Position numbers and translations under genes: made by a program. From the NCBI GenBank assembly GCA_030323885.1, contig CM059187.1:133078029-133142028 (forward strand): a stretch of 64,000 bases of DNA. The letters are read 5' to 3'. Within the stretch, counting starts at the first letter, position 1. Each line of letters begins with the position of its first letter. Shown one piece after another: positions 30,726-41,757 of this stretch. This DNA comes from Branchipolynoe longqiensis (Eukaryota > Annelida > Polychaeta > Phyllodocida > Polynoidae). Below the pieces are notes generated by a model. That model saw only the letters and a list, made by a program, of their open reading frames with translations, did no database searches and was not told the origin of the DNA.

Positions 30726-32090
30726 AGTGTCAGCTAAAGATCTGTTATCATCTGTTAATAATTCCTATCTAATAAAATATCTGATATACTTAAACTGTGT
30801 ATCTGATTAAGATTAATATGTAAATAAAATTGGAATATAATTTAAATAAATAACTAGATGAAGGTATTAGCTAATTAAAATGAGCAGCTAATTAAAGTGG
30901 ATCCAATTTGCTTTAAATAACAGATAGCGTTCGCCCAATCTATCACACCTAACTCAGTGATTGTTTAATCTATTATCCTGCCACGTAATGAGAAATAAAA
31001 CCGGACTGCAATCTTATATCGAAGTGTTCTATTTTCATTTTAAAACTACCAGTTCAATACTAGCTAAATTGGCTAAATGTGTCCTGTATCATTCCAGTAC
31101 ATTTTCTTCGCCGGTCATTTATTTCCACTACTCTTCAGTTGCTCGTGTGGGTCTGGGTTTTTTGTGTCGTTTTTTTAGGGGTTTCCCCCATGAATCAGGG
31201 TTATTCGTGGAGACGGCGGATGCCAGGGCGGCGTCCGGTAGTCAAGCAGTTGCTATGGCCAGCTGCGGCTGGTGCTCTGATCCACTGACCGTAGCTACTG
31301 GCAATGCTTAGAGAACGCTGGAAGAAAGTATGAAAATCATGAAAAATTGGTAATTCTTTTAACTCGGGATATATTTTGGTATATGACACTGTCTCAAAAG
31401 GTGCTAAGCAATATGAGACAAAACTTTGTCCATTGTAACTATCAACATACTATCTGCTTATGCATTTGCTCAGGATAAACTGATTTGTTTTTTACATGGT
31501 GTTTCATAATCCCAATAGAATACATATTGATTTGAAACAAATGTCCTTCAGTTTTCAGTGTAACCATTTCTGTGCTGTTTTGTGCCAATCATTACAATCG
31601 ACAAAAGAAAAAGAGTTATCACCTTTTGAGACAGGCTCATTTGATAGACATATTTAAAACAAAATCAATGTATGCCAAACAAAAATAAATGCACCTCATG
31701 TTTCATTCAGTGTTGAAGGCAAAATTTGTTCACGTAAATAACACAATCTTAAAATATGAATATATTGAAAAGTAAACACGCTAGAACCTTTATGTTTCAT
31801 GTGTTATTTTGCATTAACTACCACTGTCTGATTAACCTTAATTAACTGCCCCGTTTAAAGATATATAAAATGACAGCCGGTACCTACTAACCGGCTCTGT
31901 ACCGTACGGCGACGGCCGTGACCTGCACGGGTCACTGCTAAGTGCTGCTGGTCCGTTGTGAACCAAATGGGATGGTGGCCGGTTGAGATTGCCGTGGCGT
32001 AAGGACCTCAGTGGGGTGATGATAGGCAGCAGTGAGGGAAGGAAGGATTGATGGCTGGGCACCAGCGACAGGAGGCAGGACTAGGACACG
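30726..32090. other. Unassigned sequence
   Basis: About 1.36 kb with no gene or repeat that I can identify. A GC-richer patch at about 31,200-31,310 is open in two frames, but neither translation has a recognisable domain. Confidence 0.45.
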
Positions 32091-32094
32091 GAGC

Positions 32095-32840
32095 GCTGAG
32101 GCTTCAAAGCTAGAAGGCACTATTTGTATGTCACTCTGCTCTCCTCTCCTCTCCTGGCCTGCCAGTCAGCAAAAGCAGGACTAGCTACCGAGACAATGGC
32201 TACAGTCCTAGAACTTAGAAGACAAAATCTGTAATATCACCCTGCTCTCCCATCCCGCTGTACACCAATGGCAGGACTAGGTTACCAATACAATGGCTTG
32301 AGGCCTAGAAGGCATTATCTGTATGTCACCGAAACCCGTCACCTTGCCTGCCACCTGCAGCAAACTAGGATATCACAAGAATTGCTACAGTCCTAGAAGG
32401 CATTATCTGTATCTCACCCTACTCCCCTCACCTTCCAGCCACCACCACCAGCTAGACTAGGATACTGAGATAATGGCTTCCATCCTTGAAGGCATTATCT
32501 GTATGTCCCCCTGCTCCACCACCCTACCTGCCACCTGTGCCAGGAGTAGGATATAACAAGAATGACAGTTCTAGAAGGCACTATCTATATGTCACCCTGC
32601 TCTCCTGTCATGCCAGCTACCAGCAGTTAGACTAGGATACTGAGAGAATGGTTACAGTCCTTGAAGGCACTATTTGTATGTCACCCTGTGCTTCTGTCCC
32701 ACCAGCCACCAGCGGCAGGAATAAGATATCATGACAATGGCTTCAGCCCTAGATGGCAGTATCCCTGTGTCAGTCAACCCATGTCGCCAGCCCCCAAGTG
32801 GCAGGACTGGGAAACTGAGTCACTTCTTGGACTGAAGGCA
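32095..32840. repeat. About 91-bp minisatellite, eight to nine units
   Basis: The unit is roughly 'cctagaaggca(c/t)tatctgtatgtcaccctgct' + a variable CT-rich part + 'ccagc...gcaggactaggatac(t/c)gagacaatggctacagt'. Units differ by 10-25 percent by eye, so the array is old. Confidence 0.8.
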
Positions 32841-32927
32841 CTGCCTATCACTGTACCCCCCTCCCCAACTACCCCCCAACCCCAACCCATCCCACCATGC
32901 CACCAGCAGAGAGGAGGAGACTGCATC

Positions 32928-33420
32928 CCGGTATTGCAGTTTCCGTGGCACACCAGTTTGCGAGGGACACATAAATTCAAATGCATTGTCAATGGCCGTG
33001 AGCAAATCTTCATACAGGAAAAGTCAAATATCTCTCAAATTACACCACCTAGAAGCAACCCACTTGGAACGCATATAGAAAACATATTCAATGAATAGAT
33101 TATATTAAATTTATAAGGTTAGGCTTCTGCACTTTTATTAATTGTGAATAAAACTAATGTTTTGCACTGCACGTACTGTCAAACTCAAAGCATTGTCAAT
33201 GGTCGTGAGCACTCTTCATACAGAAAATACAGAAAAAGTGAAAAATCTCTAAAACCACACCATCTAGAAACAAATCGTTTGGTACACATATAGAAAACAT
33301 CTTTACCAAAAACATTATATTATATTTATAAGGTTAGTGATGATGCTGTTCGATGTTGACACATGCATGGAAGCGATGTGTCCCTCGCAAACTGGTGTGC
33401 CGCGGAAACTGCAACACCGG
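32928..33420. mobile_element. MITE-H: 493-bp foldback with 45-bp terminal inverted repeats
   Basis: The arms 32,928-32,972 and 33,376-33,420 are inverted copies matching at 43 of 45 positions, both starting ccggt(a/g)ttgcagtttccg. Inside are two diverged direct repeats of about 145 bp (32,975-33,118 and 33,182-33,330) sharing 'gcattgtcaatgg(c/t)cgtgag', 'ttcatacag' and 'atatagaaaacat'. No protein is encoded. No target duplication is obvious. Confidence 0.75.
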
Positions 33421-33714
33421 CAGCACCGCCAGCCATGGGGACAGGCACAACCGAGGCCTGTATTCATTCCAGCAGCGTGCAAAGCCCCCTCACCACCACC
33501 GTCCCAACCGCCATGGAGTACTGCCTCCACCACCAGCCAACCAACTGGCCACCCTGCTAATAGATGACACAACACTTGAAACCATGGAGACGCACTGCCA
33601 TGGGCTAATAAGCAACAACAGAAATTTACAACAAAAAAAGGGATTTGATAAAAAAAAAAAGAAGATTTTAAAGGCAGCCGACAGAAGCATTCCTTTCATG
33701 GTTTTTACACTTGA

Positions 33715-33940
33715 CAATTGTGGTCAATTATGACGTTGCGTCATGGGATAGAGTATCCAGCGCGATTGTCTCCGACGTGGGGGACGACGTCCTTATTCCT
33801 CCGTCCCACACTCGTGATTAATGGAAATTATATTCCTATTGCATTACCCGGCTCAGCGTCGCAGACGCAATTGCTGCTATTTATCCCGGCGCCAGGGAAC
33901 GCTGGGTGTTTACAGCCTAGAGGGAAACTAAATCTAAATG
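33715..33940. other. Unique island with CRE/AP-1-like palindrome
   Basis: This is balanced-composition, non-repetitive sequence. It contains tgacgttgcgtca, an imperfect palindrome of CRE/AP-1 type, then 'ctcgtgattaatggaaattata' and 'gcagacgcaattgctgctatttat'. No convincing open frame. It is a candidate cis-regulatory element by texture only. Confidence 0.3.
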
Positions 33941-34109
33941 AAAAGTCGATACGAAAGCGCTTGTGCGTGTGCGTTGGTGTGTCCACTTCTGCACTGTGTG
34001 GCAAGCGCAAATAATAAAATAAGAGAAATTAAATGAGGTTGTTGGTTTTAAAAAAAAATGTGTAGAAAGGAAAAAAAAAGAATGAAATAAAATCAACAAC
34101 TGGGGAAAA

Positions 34110-34800
34110 TGGGGGAGGGGGTGGGGGTGGGGCTATAGGTGAGGGGTACCAAAACAAAAATCGATATAATAGTTGATGGCGTTGCATTTCAGTTCAGACC
34201 ACATAGATCCTAGATGCGGCATTTTTGCACTATCCAATTTGGCGCCGGCGTAAAACGTGTGATTACGATGGGTTTGTTGTGGTCGGCCGAAGCCTATTGG
34301 GATGTGGGTGGGTGGGTGTGAGTTGGGTGTGCGTGAGGCATGGGTGGGTGGAGGGTGGGAAGTGGGAAGTGGGCAGTGTGGTTTGTTTGTCACGAGTGTG
34401 GGCGTGGGAACGGTGGCTTTGCCAGGGTGTGGAGTGTGAGTGTGAGTGGGGTGGGGAGGCTTAGGAGTGTGGGTGGGATGGGGAGGGTTAGGAGTGTGGG
34501 TGGGACTGGGAGAGAGGAATATGGGTGGGACTGGGTGGCAAGTGGAATGGAGTGGGAGAGGGGCGTGGGAGGGGTGAGTTGAGGGGTAGGAGGGGTGGGG
34601 GGAGGCGTGGGCGGGGTGGGGGGGATGTGGGAGAGAGGGGTGTGGGATAGGGCGTGAGAACGAGGGAGGGGAGAGAACGCAAGGAGGCCAGAGGAAGGGT
34701 GAGGGGAGGGGGAGCGTTGGGGGGGGGGGGGGGGGGGGGGCAGACGGAGGGGGAGGAGAGGGAGGGTGTGTGAGGACGGCGGAGGGGAGGGGTGAGTTGT
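34110..34800. repeat. G-rich/GT-rich tract with a G homopolymer
   Basis: The part from about 34,300 to 34,800 is dominated by gggtgggtgtgag and ggagggg motifs and includes a G run of about 22 bases near 34,719-34,740. The long Pro-rich minus-strand frame is a composition artefact. Confidence 0.75.
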
Positions 34801-35374
34801 CGGGAGGCCGATGGAGGAGAAGCCGCCCAGAGCCGAAACGTGACGCGCTCAGTAATATCTCTCCCGAACAGCCCGGCACAAACGACATGCTTATTGATTG
34901 AAACTGTATCGTGGGCAAACATTGGGTGAGACACCAACCTAAACATTGGCTGGGGGCCAGGAGGGGCTGGGAATCTGTGTGACACACTTCCTGGTGGAGC
35001 CTGAGTTATTCCAGGGATGCTTTTGCCTCGGCCCCTTCCTCCACTATCCCCCTGCCCTGGTGAGAGCCACCCGCCCCCGTCACTTGGGATATGTGCGGCC
35101 TGCCCATCCACTCCTCCCCGACCTCCCTCCGCTCCACTGCCCGCTACTTCCCCAAATTGCCCCACACTGCCTTATTTTGAGTTCCTTTGGCTCCCACACA
35201 AAAATAAACGTATCCTTCACAACTCTTGCCTACCAGAATTTTACTCAGTGCTTTATAGTGCTGCGTAACAAAATTGCCTCACTCTGCCTTCCATTTTTTT
35301 GTTTTTATTTGTTTGAGCAACATCGTTGCACATTGCCCTTACATTATATTCCTCACCCTCATCTCCCACCCCTC

Positions 35375-35702
35375 TAAGAAGAGACGCGGTGACCGAATCG
35401 GTAGAGCTCAAACATCCCCTCCCTTGTGGGAGATCGGGAGTTCAATTCCTGGTCGAGTCGAAGCAATGACTTACAAACTTGATACTTGTCGCTTCCTTGC
35501 TTGGTGCTTGGCAATGACTGGTTAGCTCAATGTCAGGATAATGTGACTCAGTGTGATATTGAGTCATGGTGCTGGCAGCCTCATTTCCCGGTGGGGCAGC
35601 ACTATAAAGTCACCATGAGTATGCACTGTCACAAGTCGGTACCCATCCTAATGAATGACCTTATATGTTGCCAGGGCGTAAAACTGCAACAACCAACCAA
35701 CC
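35375..35702 (+). repeat. SINE-A, type II head, full length
   Basis: The head (gcggtgaccgaatcggtaga) has an insertion-like variant in the anticodon region. Body and tail (aactgcaacaaccaaccaac) are intact. Confidence 0.85.
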
Positions 35703-36045
35703 GACCTACCAACCTAAAAGATCCAAGAACTACATTGCTTTTCCCCTAAATTATGACGGTTTGCCTTGCCTTGCCTCGCCGTGTCCCGTGCTGTTTCATA
35801 TTACAACGCTGCCTCACCCTGCCTCACCCTGCATAGTGTTCCCTCCTTCACGATGTGGTATCATATTGCATCCCATAGAACAAACTGGAAATGAGGCTGA
35901 GTCTTGCAACCAATACGTGGCGAAAAAGAAAATATCTGAATCAATGCTGATTGCAGACCTGTTTTTGTTATACTATTAAATCAACGCTGTTGAAATATGG
36001 TACGTAGGTATACACTATTGTTTCCTACTTGATTAAGCAGATGAT

Positions 36046-36183
36046 TGTTTTGTTGGTGGAGTTTTACATCCTGGGGACATCTAAGGTCATATTAGGACGG
36101 ATTAAGCAGATGAACTTATTGATTCCACCCTGATATGACCTTAGATGGTGCCGGGCCGTAAAACAACAACAACCAACCAACTT
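36046..36183. repeat. SINE-A tail-to-tail foldback
   Basis: A minus-strand tail (ttggtggagttttacatcctggggacatctaaggtcatattagg) is followed after about 25 bases by a plus-strand tail (ccctgatatgaccttagatggtgccgggccgtaaaac) with aacaacaaccaacc. The two inverted parts could form a long hairpin. Head and body are absent. Confidence 0.7.
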
Positions 36184-36318
36184 ATTTAGTTGGTTGCATT
36201 CAACTTATTCAAATATCCGTTGCTTAATATAATGAAGTTAATTTAAATATTATTTTGATGGCCATTATTTGGATCCTTGTTGAATCCAGCATCTGTCCAT
36301 TTCAACCACTTGTTAAAA

Positions 36319-36863
36319 GGACTGAGGACCGGACACCACTGGACAAAGAATTGTCTAGTCCGGTGGTGTTCGGTGTCGAACTGTTGCAATGGCTGCCAGA
36401 TGAAACAGATGCTAAATGGACAAGAAACGTACATTAACGAATAGCCAAAGGACGAGAACAAGATGAGAACCGGACGGCAACCGAATGTCAAACAGACGGA
36501 CCGGACACCAAACGGACACAAACTGGACACCAACCGGACACCTAACGGACTGTTCATGGATGTGCCAAAAACCGACGGACCGAATTCCCGCAGCACCGTC
36601 AACAGACTCTTCAGGATACAAACTGGACACCTAATGGATGAGTAACGGACATGAAACAGACTAAAAGGACTTCAAACGGACACCAACCGTACATTTCAGT
36701 CCGGCGGTATCCGGTACAAGTTTTGTGCATGTTCAAAACTTGTACCGGACACCGCTGGACACCACCAGACAGATAACGGACACGCCGGATGCCAACCATA
36801 TATAAACCGTACATTGCCGTATTTCACTGGACAGTGTCTGTTTTCTATCCGGTTCCTCAATCC
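36319..36863. mobile_element. MITE-F (545 bp), ACCGGACAC-motif foldback with central-type palindrome
   Basis: The ends are inverted: ggactgaggaccgg at the left and ccggttcctcaatcc at the right. The interior is made of degenerate copies of accggacac/aacggacac. At 36,711-36,748 a near-perfect 38-bp palindrome is centred on gcatgttcaaaac, with a 15-bp stem (ccggtacaagttttg and its complement). The same core occurs in the Harbinger elements at 38,840 and 49,749. No target duplication is resolved, so the superfamily is inferred only from that shared core. Confidence 0.65.
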
Positions 36864-36887
36864 GGTGAGATCTGACTGGGGCTTTAG

Positions 36888-37330
36888 GCTCGAATCTGTG
36901 GCTCTGTAGGCAGGCTATGGTGAAATCAATACAGACACAGAGAAAGGAAGAGTATAAAGTGTAAAGAAGAACAGAGAGTCCAGCCCTGTGGTTTATTACT
37001 TATATGGTTACATGGGTTCATTGTAGAGTATCACCTCACCCCTTTCCCCCAATGGAAAACAAGCATTCTTGGCCCTACCAATAGGGATCCAGCATTCCTA
37101 GTCCCCATGGATACCAGTGGTCTGCCTACCACCACCAAGCTGTATGGCTCCATGGCACCCAACCTTGACCTTTGAGCATGGTGATCACTATCCCAGCAGA
37201 TGCACTATCCCAGCAGATGCACTCACACCCAGACCTGCCAGCACCACTATGTCTATTTACATCCCACTCAGGCACCACCAGCCCTTACATATATACACAT
37301 ACATGTGCCTGGTCACATACACCGATCAGT
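36888..37330 (-). repeat. LTR-like copy related to the gypsy-like LTR at 25.3 kb
   Basis: Reverse complement matches to 25,300-25,745 include 'gtaaatagaca(t/a)(a/t)gtggtgctgg', 'ctgtattgatttcac' and 'agcctgcctacagagccacagattc'. No internal gypsy sequence adjoins it, so it is a solo or fragmentary LTR. It contains a duplication of ccagcagatgcactat at about 37,194-37,222. Confidence 0.55.
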
Positions 37331-37547
37331 AATAGAACATTTGCATTCCCCCTATACCGTATATCGGAATATTTTACACACTGATGTCTTAATAAGTTCA
37401 TTTGAGAATAGTGCCATCGTAAGCAAAGTACCAGAGGCTGAATACTACTCATTTTCAGTATTAATTTATATTATATGGTTTCATGCCGTGTTCTGTCCCA
37501 TAGGACTTTGCTTTAAATATGATATGATATCACCAATGGCAGACACA

Positions 37548-37892
37548 GACCAAATGGGATGGCCGAATAAGTTAGAGCATCCATCTCACGTGTTGGTAGA
37601 CCATGGGATCGTGGGTTCGAACCCTGGTTGAGTCAAATCAATGACTTAAAAATTGGTACTTGTCGCTTCCTAGCCAGACGCTCGGCATTATTAGGATAGG
37701 ACAAGGACTGATTGCGTCAGTGTCAGGATAATGTGACTGAGTGGGATATCAGGTCATGGTGCTGATGGCCCGGTCTTCCGGTGGGGCAGCACTATGAAGT
37801 CGCCATTAGTGCACACTGTCACAAGTCGGTACCCGTCCTGATATGACCTTAGATGTTGCTAGGACGTAAAACAAACAAACAAACAAACAAAA
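37548..37892 (+). repeat. SINE-A, type I head, full length
   Basis: One of the best-preserved copies. The head gggatggccgaataagttag continues into the extended arm and 'gggttcgaaccctggttgag'. The body and the tail (gtaaaacaaacaaacaaaca) are complete. Confidence 0.9.
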
Positions 37893-37956
37893 CCACTGGC
37901 AAACAGGGAACTCTAGCGCTTATCCCATGCAATAGCGAACCACTCTGGGAGGCTCT

Positions 37957-38102
37957 CAATTGTTGTTGGATGAAGTTTTACCTCCTGGCAACATCTAAGG
38001 TCATATCAGGGACGGGTACCGACTTGAGACTTGTGACGACTGGTGGTGATTGTATAGTGCTGCCCCGTTGGGAGACGAGGCCACTGGCCCCATGACCCCT
38101 GT
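37957..38102 (-). repeat. SINE-A fragment (3' half)
   Basis: Tail and distal body are present on the minus strand (ttgttgttggatgaagtttt ... ggccactggccccatgaccc). It stops before the head. Confidence 0.75.
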
Positions 38103-38275
38103 TGCAATCACCCCACCCATGCCTACCTGTATATGTGCCATTTCACCTAAGCATTCACTTTTCCATCAGGGCCCCCCCCACTCCAGTGTCCCATATAGTA
38201 TCTGATCACCTCCATCCTGTGTCTCATTGTCTCAGCTTCAACTCCCCCCCAGCCCTGAGCATACAACCCTAAACG

Positions 38276-38620
38276 TAAAGCCGCATAGCCTCATGAAAGG
38301 ATAACATTACTGAAACCAAGGCAATTGTACATTTTATCCTACAAATCAAATTGACATACTAATTACTTATTAAACATGTGTTGCTGCATAGAATAGTATA
38401 TTCAATTTAATGGAAGCTGTTACTACTGAAGCCTATGCTGTCGATAGTTTCGAGATACCTACCGAACCTAATTTTTATATTTCCACTTCAAACATCTCCA
38501 AAGTTCTCCATCTATAATAGAAAGCTACTTCAAATTAAAGTAAAGTAAATAACCACCAACCTAGCATATCATTCTAACAACTATGGCACCCATTCAAAAC
38601 AGTCGGACTACAACTTTAAA
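38276..38620. mobile_element. MITE-D copy, abutting a second copy
   Basis: The left end is gtaaagccgcatagcctcat and the right end is gtcggactacaactttaaag. The right terminus overlaps the left terminus of the next MITE-D copy, so two copies sit back to back. Confidence 0.7.
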
Positions 38621-38693
38621 GTTGCATAGTCGATTTGGTTTTGAATTGAGGTCTTTTTTGTAGACATTGATAACTGTAATCTACCTTACTTTA

Positions 38694-39383
38694 TACCCCT
38701 GTCACACTACGACGTGACGAGCCAACATGAGCCTAACGTGATCATTTTTCGTCATGACGTTGGGTTACGTCATGATGACGTCAAAATGACGTTAGAATGA
38801 CGTTGAGCTACGTCACATTACGTCGTGTCACGTCGAGTTACGTCAAGGTTTTGGACATGTTCAAAACTTTGGACGTAGGTCGAACGTAAGGGTTTACGTT
38901 CGCCGTACGTTCTGTTCACGTTCAGTGAACGTCAATGACGTTAAACGGACGTTATTTCAACGCTGCTCACTACGTTCAACTACGTTCCACTACGTTCCAC
39001 TACGTTGACCCACATTAAACCAAGTGCAAAAGCCTACGAGGCTTAATGGGAACGTCAGGAGAACGTCAGGAAAACGTCAGGAGAACGTCAGGAGAACGTG
39101 AGGAGAACGTGCATTCAACGTACGTTCAACGTCTCATTACATAGCTAACGTCATGTAACGTTCTTCTGGCGATGGAATAACGTTCATAACGTTCCGTGAG
39201 CGTAGTGACGTTGTCCTCTCTCGTGACTGACGGTATCACTACGCTTTACCAACGTTACGTTCTCGTCCACTACGCTGCATCCACGTTCAACTTGTGCCCA
39301 AATTTGCATACTACTCCGAAAAGTTCAACGTTCTTCACGTTCTCCCTACGTTGACGTCGTTACGTCGTAGTGTGACAGCCCCA
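38694..39383. mobile_element. Harbinger-type MITE (690 bp) with TTA target duplication
   Basis: The ends are inverted: tacccctgtcacactacgac at the left and, read inward from the right, tggggctgtcacactacgac. TTA flanks both sides (38,691-38,693 and 39,384-39,386), the PIF/Harbinger signature. The right terminus matches the left terminus of the autonomous element at 44,226 over 21 bases. The interior is built from degenerate acgt(t/c) motifs, including five copies of gagaacgtcagg-type units at 39,049-39,115. A palindrome (38,840-38,876) lies about 150 bp from the left end. It encodes nothing and is presumably moved by the 44-49.8 kb family. Confidence 0.85.
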
Positions 39384-39649
39384 TTAGTTTGAAGTAACTT
39401 ATATTTGTAATGATTAACTTTGGAGGTAGTTGAAGTGGAAACATGCATAATTAATGTTGGTGTGCACATAAAACCTCCGATCCCATAAGCTTCTGCAGTA
39501 ACAGCTTCTATTACATTGACTTAATATTCCCTTCTAGGCAGCAACACATGCTTAATAACTGTACCAGGTTCTAAATTAAACATAATACAATCAAATCCAG
39601 ATGAGTGTTGTAGTTTAGAAAATTTGATGTTTTCCCCTGAGTATACAAC

Positions 39650-40165
39650 TGTAGTAGCCTGCACTGACCTCTCAGGCAAGTAACCACATAGACAGGTAGA
39701 CGTGGGTAGTGTGGTGATATTAAGACGCCTAGGTGGTGTAATGGTTAGCACACTGGCCCGGAATGCAAAGAGATGTGGGTTCGAGTCCCGCTCTAGGCAC
39801 AATATTTCCTATTTTCATCAGCCCCATGACAATGGTGCCATGAGCAGGATCCTGTACAAGCTGCGCGTTGGGTGATTGTTGAACCTACCCTATGTATGTA
39901 TGTGTCACTGTTAGTGCATTGCCTGTATGTATGTAATTGTCAGCATTAAAAGATTTATAAAGTTATAATTCCAGGGGGATGGGTGTAGTAGCCTGCACTG
40001 ACCTCTCAGGCAAGTAACCGCATAGACAGGTAAGCGTGGGTAGTGTGTTGATATCAGGAAGCCTCGGTGGTGTAATGGTTAGCACACTGGCCCGGAATGC
40101 AAAGAGATGTGGGTTCGAGTCCCGCTCTAGGCACAATATTTCCCATTTTCATCACCCCCACAACA
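39650..40165 (+). mobile_element. TRIM-P copy B: complete 516-bp mini LTR element
   Basis: LTRs of 182 bp lie at 39,650-39,831 and 39,984-40,165, each starting TGTAGTAGCC and ending in CA. The target CAAC is duplicated (39,646-39,649 and 40,166-40,169). The internal part is 152 bp. It starts atggtgccatgagcaggatc, a primer-site-like sequence, and ends ccagggggatggg, a polypurine tract. Both LTRs contain the tRNA-like cassette with box A TGGTGTAATGG, box B GGTTCGAGTCC and TTTT shortly after. The two LTRs differ at roughly 12-15 sites, so the copy is not new. It sits inside a MITE-D copy. Confidence 0.85.
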
Positions 40166-40559
40166 CAACTTTAATCGCACATACAGTACTTTACTTTCCC
40201 ACACCGTCATTATTCCCCACCCACCCACTATACTATTGAATGATTTCCTCTGACTATGCAGCTCTAACCACACATACTCAATTACTTTCACACCCTATCA
40301 TTATCCACCCACCCATCCACCCTCCCCACATTCACCGTGGAGCAATATTCGATAGCCATACATTCGATAGCCATACAATCGTGCAGCAATATTTGATAGC
40401 CATACATAGATGCGTTAATATAGCGCCATTGCTTCCAGTATATAGGTGACTTTATTTGCCTCGATTGTCTCGTCGCTGGCTGGCTGCCAGTGCTTCTTTA
40501 TCTCCCCCATCCTCACCCTTTATTATCCTCGTATCTTACCCCGTTTTTTTTAATGGTGC

Positions 40560-41345
40560 TAGGGTCCCCATTTTACTCACAATTCAACAGTGCCCCCTTA
40601 TCAAACAATAAGGTCCCCGCTTTACTTACTATTCAACAGTGTCCCCTTATCAAACATTACGGTCCCTGCTTTACTCACAGTTCAATAGCGCCCCCTTATC
40701 AAACAATAATGTCCCCACTTTCCTCACAATTCAACAGCTACCCATATGAAACAATAACATCACTGCTTTACTCACAATTCAACAGCACCCCTTTATTTAA
40801 CAATAAGGTCCCCGCTTTACTTACTATTCAACAGTGCCCCCTTATCAAACAATAATGTCCCTGCTTTACTCACAATTCAACAGCACCCCTTTATTTAACA
40901 ATAAGGTCCCCGCTTTACTTACTATTCAACAGTGCCCCCTTATCAAACAATAATGTCCCTGCTTTACTCACAATTCAACAGCACCCCTTTATTTAACAAT
41001 AAGGTCCCCGCTTTACTTACTATTCAACAGTACCCCCTTATTAAACAATAAGGTCCCTGCTTTACTCACAGTTCAACAGTGCCCCCTGATTAAACAATAA
41101 TGTCCCCGCTGTAATCTCAATTCAACAGCGACCCATATGAAACAATGACATCCCTGCTTTACTCACAATTCAACAGCACCCCTTTATTTAACAATAAGGT
41201 CCCCACTTTACTTACTATTCAACAGTGCCCCCTTATCAAAGAATAAGGTCCCTGCTTCACTCACAGTTCAACAGCGCCTCCTTATCAAACAATACGGTCC
41301 TTGCTTTACTCACAATTCAACAGCACCCCATTATCATCAATATTC
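40560..41345. repeat. 49-bp minisatellite with a 98-bp higher-order unit
   Basis: The unit is roughly 'attcaacag(t/c)gcccccttatcaaacaataa(t/g)gtcccygctttactcaca', with exact 49-bp spacing at 40,582, 40,631, 40,680 and 40,729. From about 40,770 to 41,030 alternating variants (cacccctttatttaac and gtgcccccttatcaaac) form a 98-bp dimer repeated nearly perfectly three times. About 15-16 units are present. Confidence 0.9.
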
Positions 41346-41512
41346 AATGGCACTACCTTTTCAAACATCCAATAGTTGAAACTGAAAGCACACACCCCTA
41401 CCCCCAAAGACATTAACTCATTCCCATGCTCTACTCACTCCACACTCATCTCACCCTATGCTCACCTCACTCCATGTTCACCTCATTTCAAACACTCACT
41501 TCTCTTGATACT

Positions 41513-41757
41513 TATGATCAGACTGGATGGTCGCATGAGTTAAGCATCCGTCTTCCGTTTTGGTAGATCATGTGATTCAAACCCATGGGTTCGGACCCTG
41601 GTCGAGTCAAAGCAATGACTTAAAAATTGATACTTGTCACTTCCTATACTGGCGATAGGCAGTATTAGAATAGGGCAAGGACTGGCTTGGCTCAGTGTCA
41701 GGATAATGTGACTGAGACTGAGTGGGATATCAGATCATGGTGCTGGTGGCCTGATGT
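41513..41757 (+). repeat. SINE-A, type I head, 3' truncated
   Basis: Head and body are present to 'catggtgctggtggcctgat', then an AT-rich microsatellite replaces the rest. Confidence 0.8.

Larger units (their letters stand above)
38611..40178 (-). mobile_element. MITE-D copy split by two nested insertions
   Basis: MITE-D sequence is found in three pieces: 38,611-38,693, 39,384-39,649 and from 40,166 (caactttaa). The first interruption is the Harbinger MITE with TTA duplication, and the second is TRIM-P copy B with CAAC duplication. Joining the pieces across the duplications gives the order of landmarks seen in the other MITE-D copies (accttact...tttgaagtaac; gatgttttcc...caactttaa). Confidence 0.8.
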
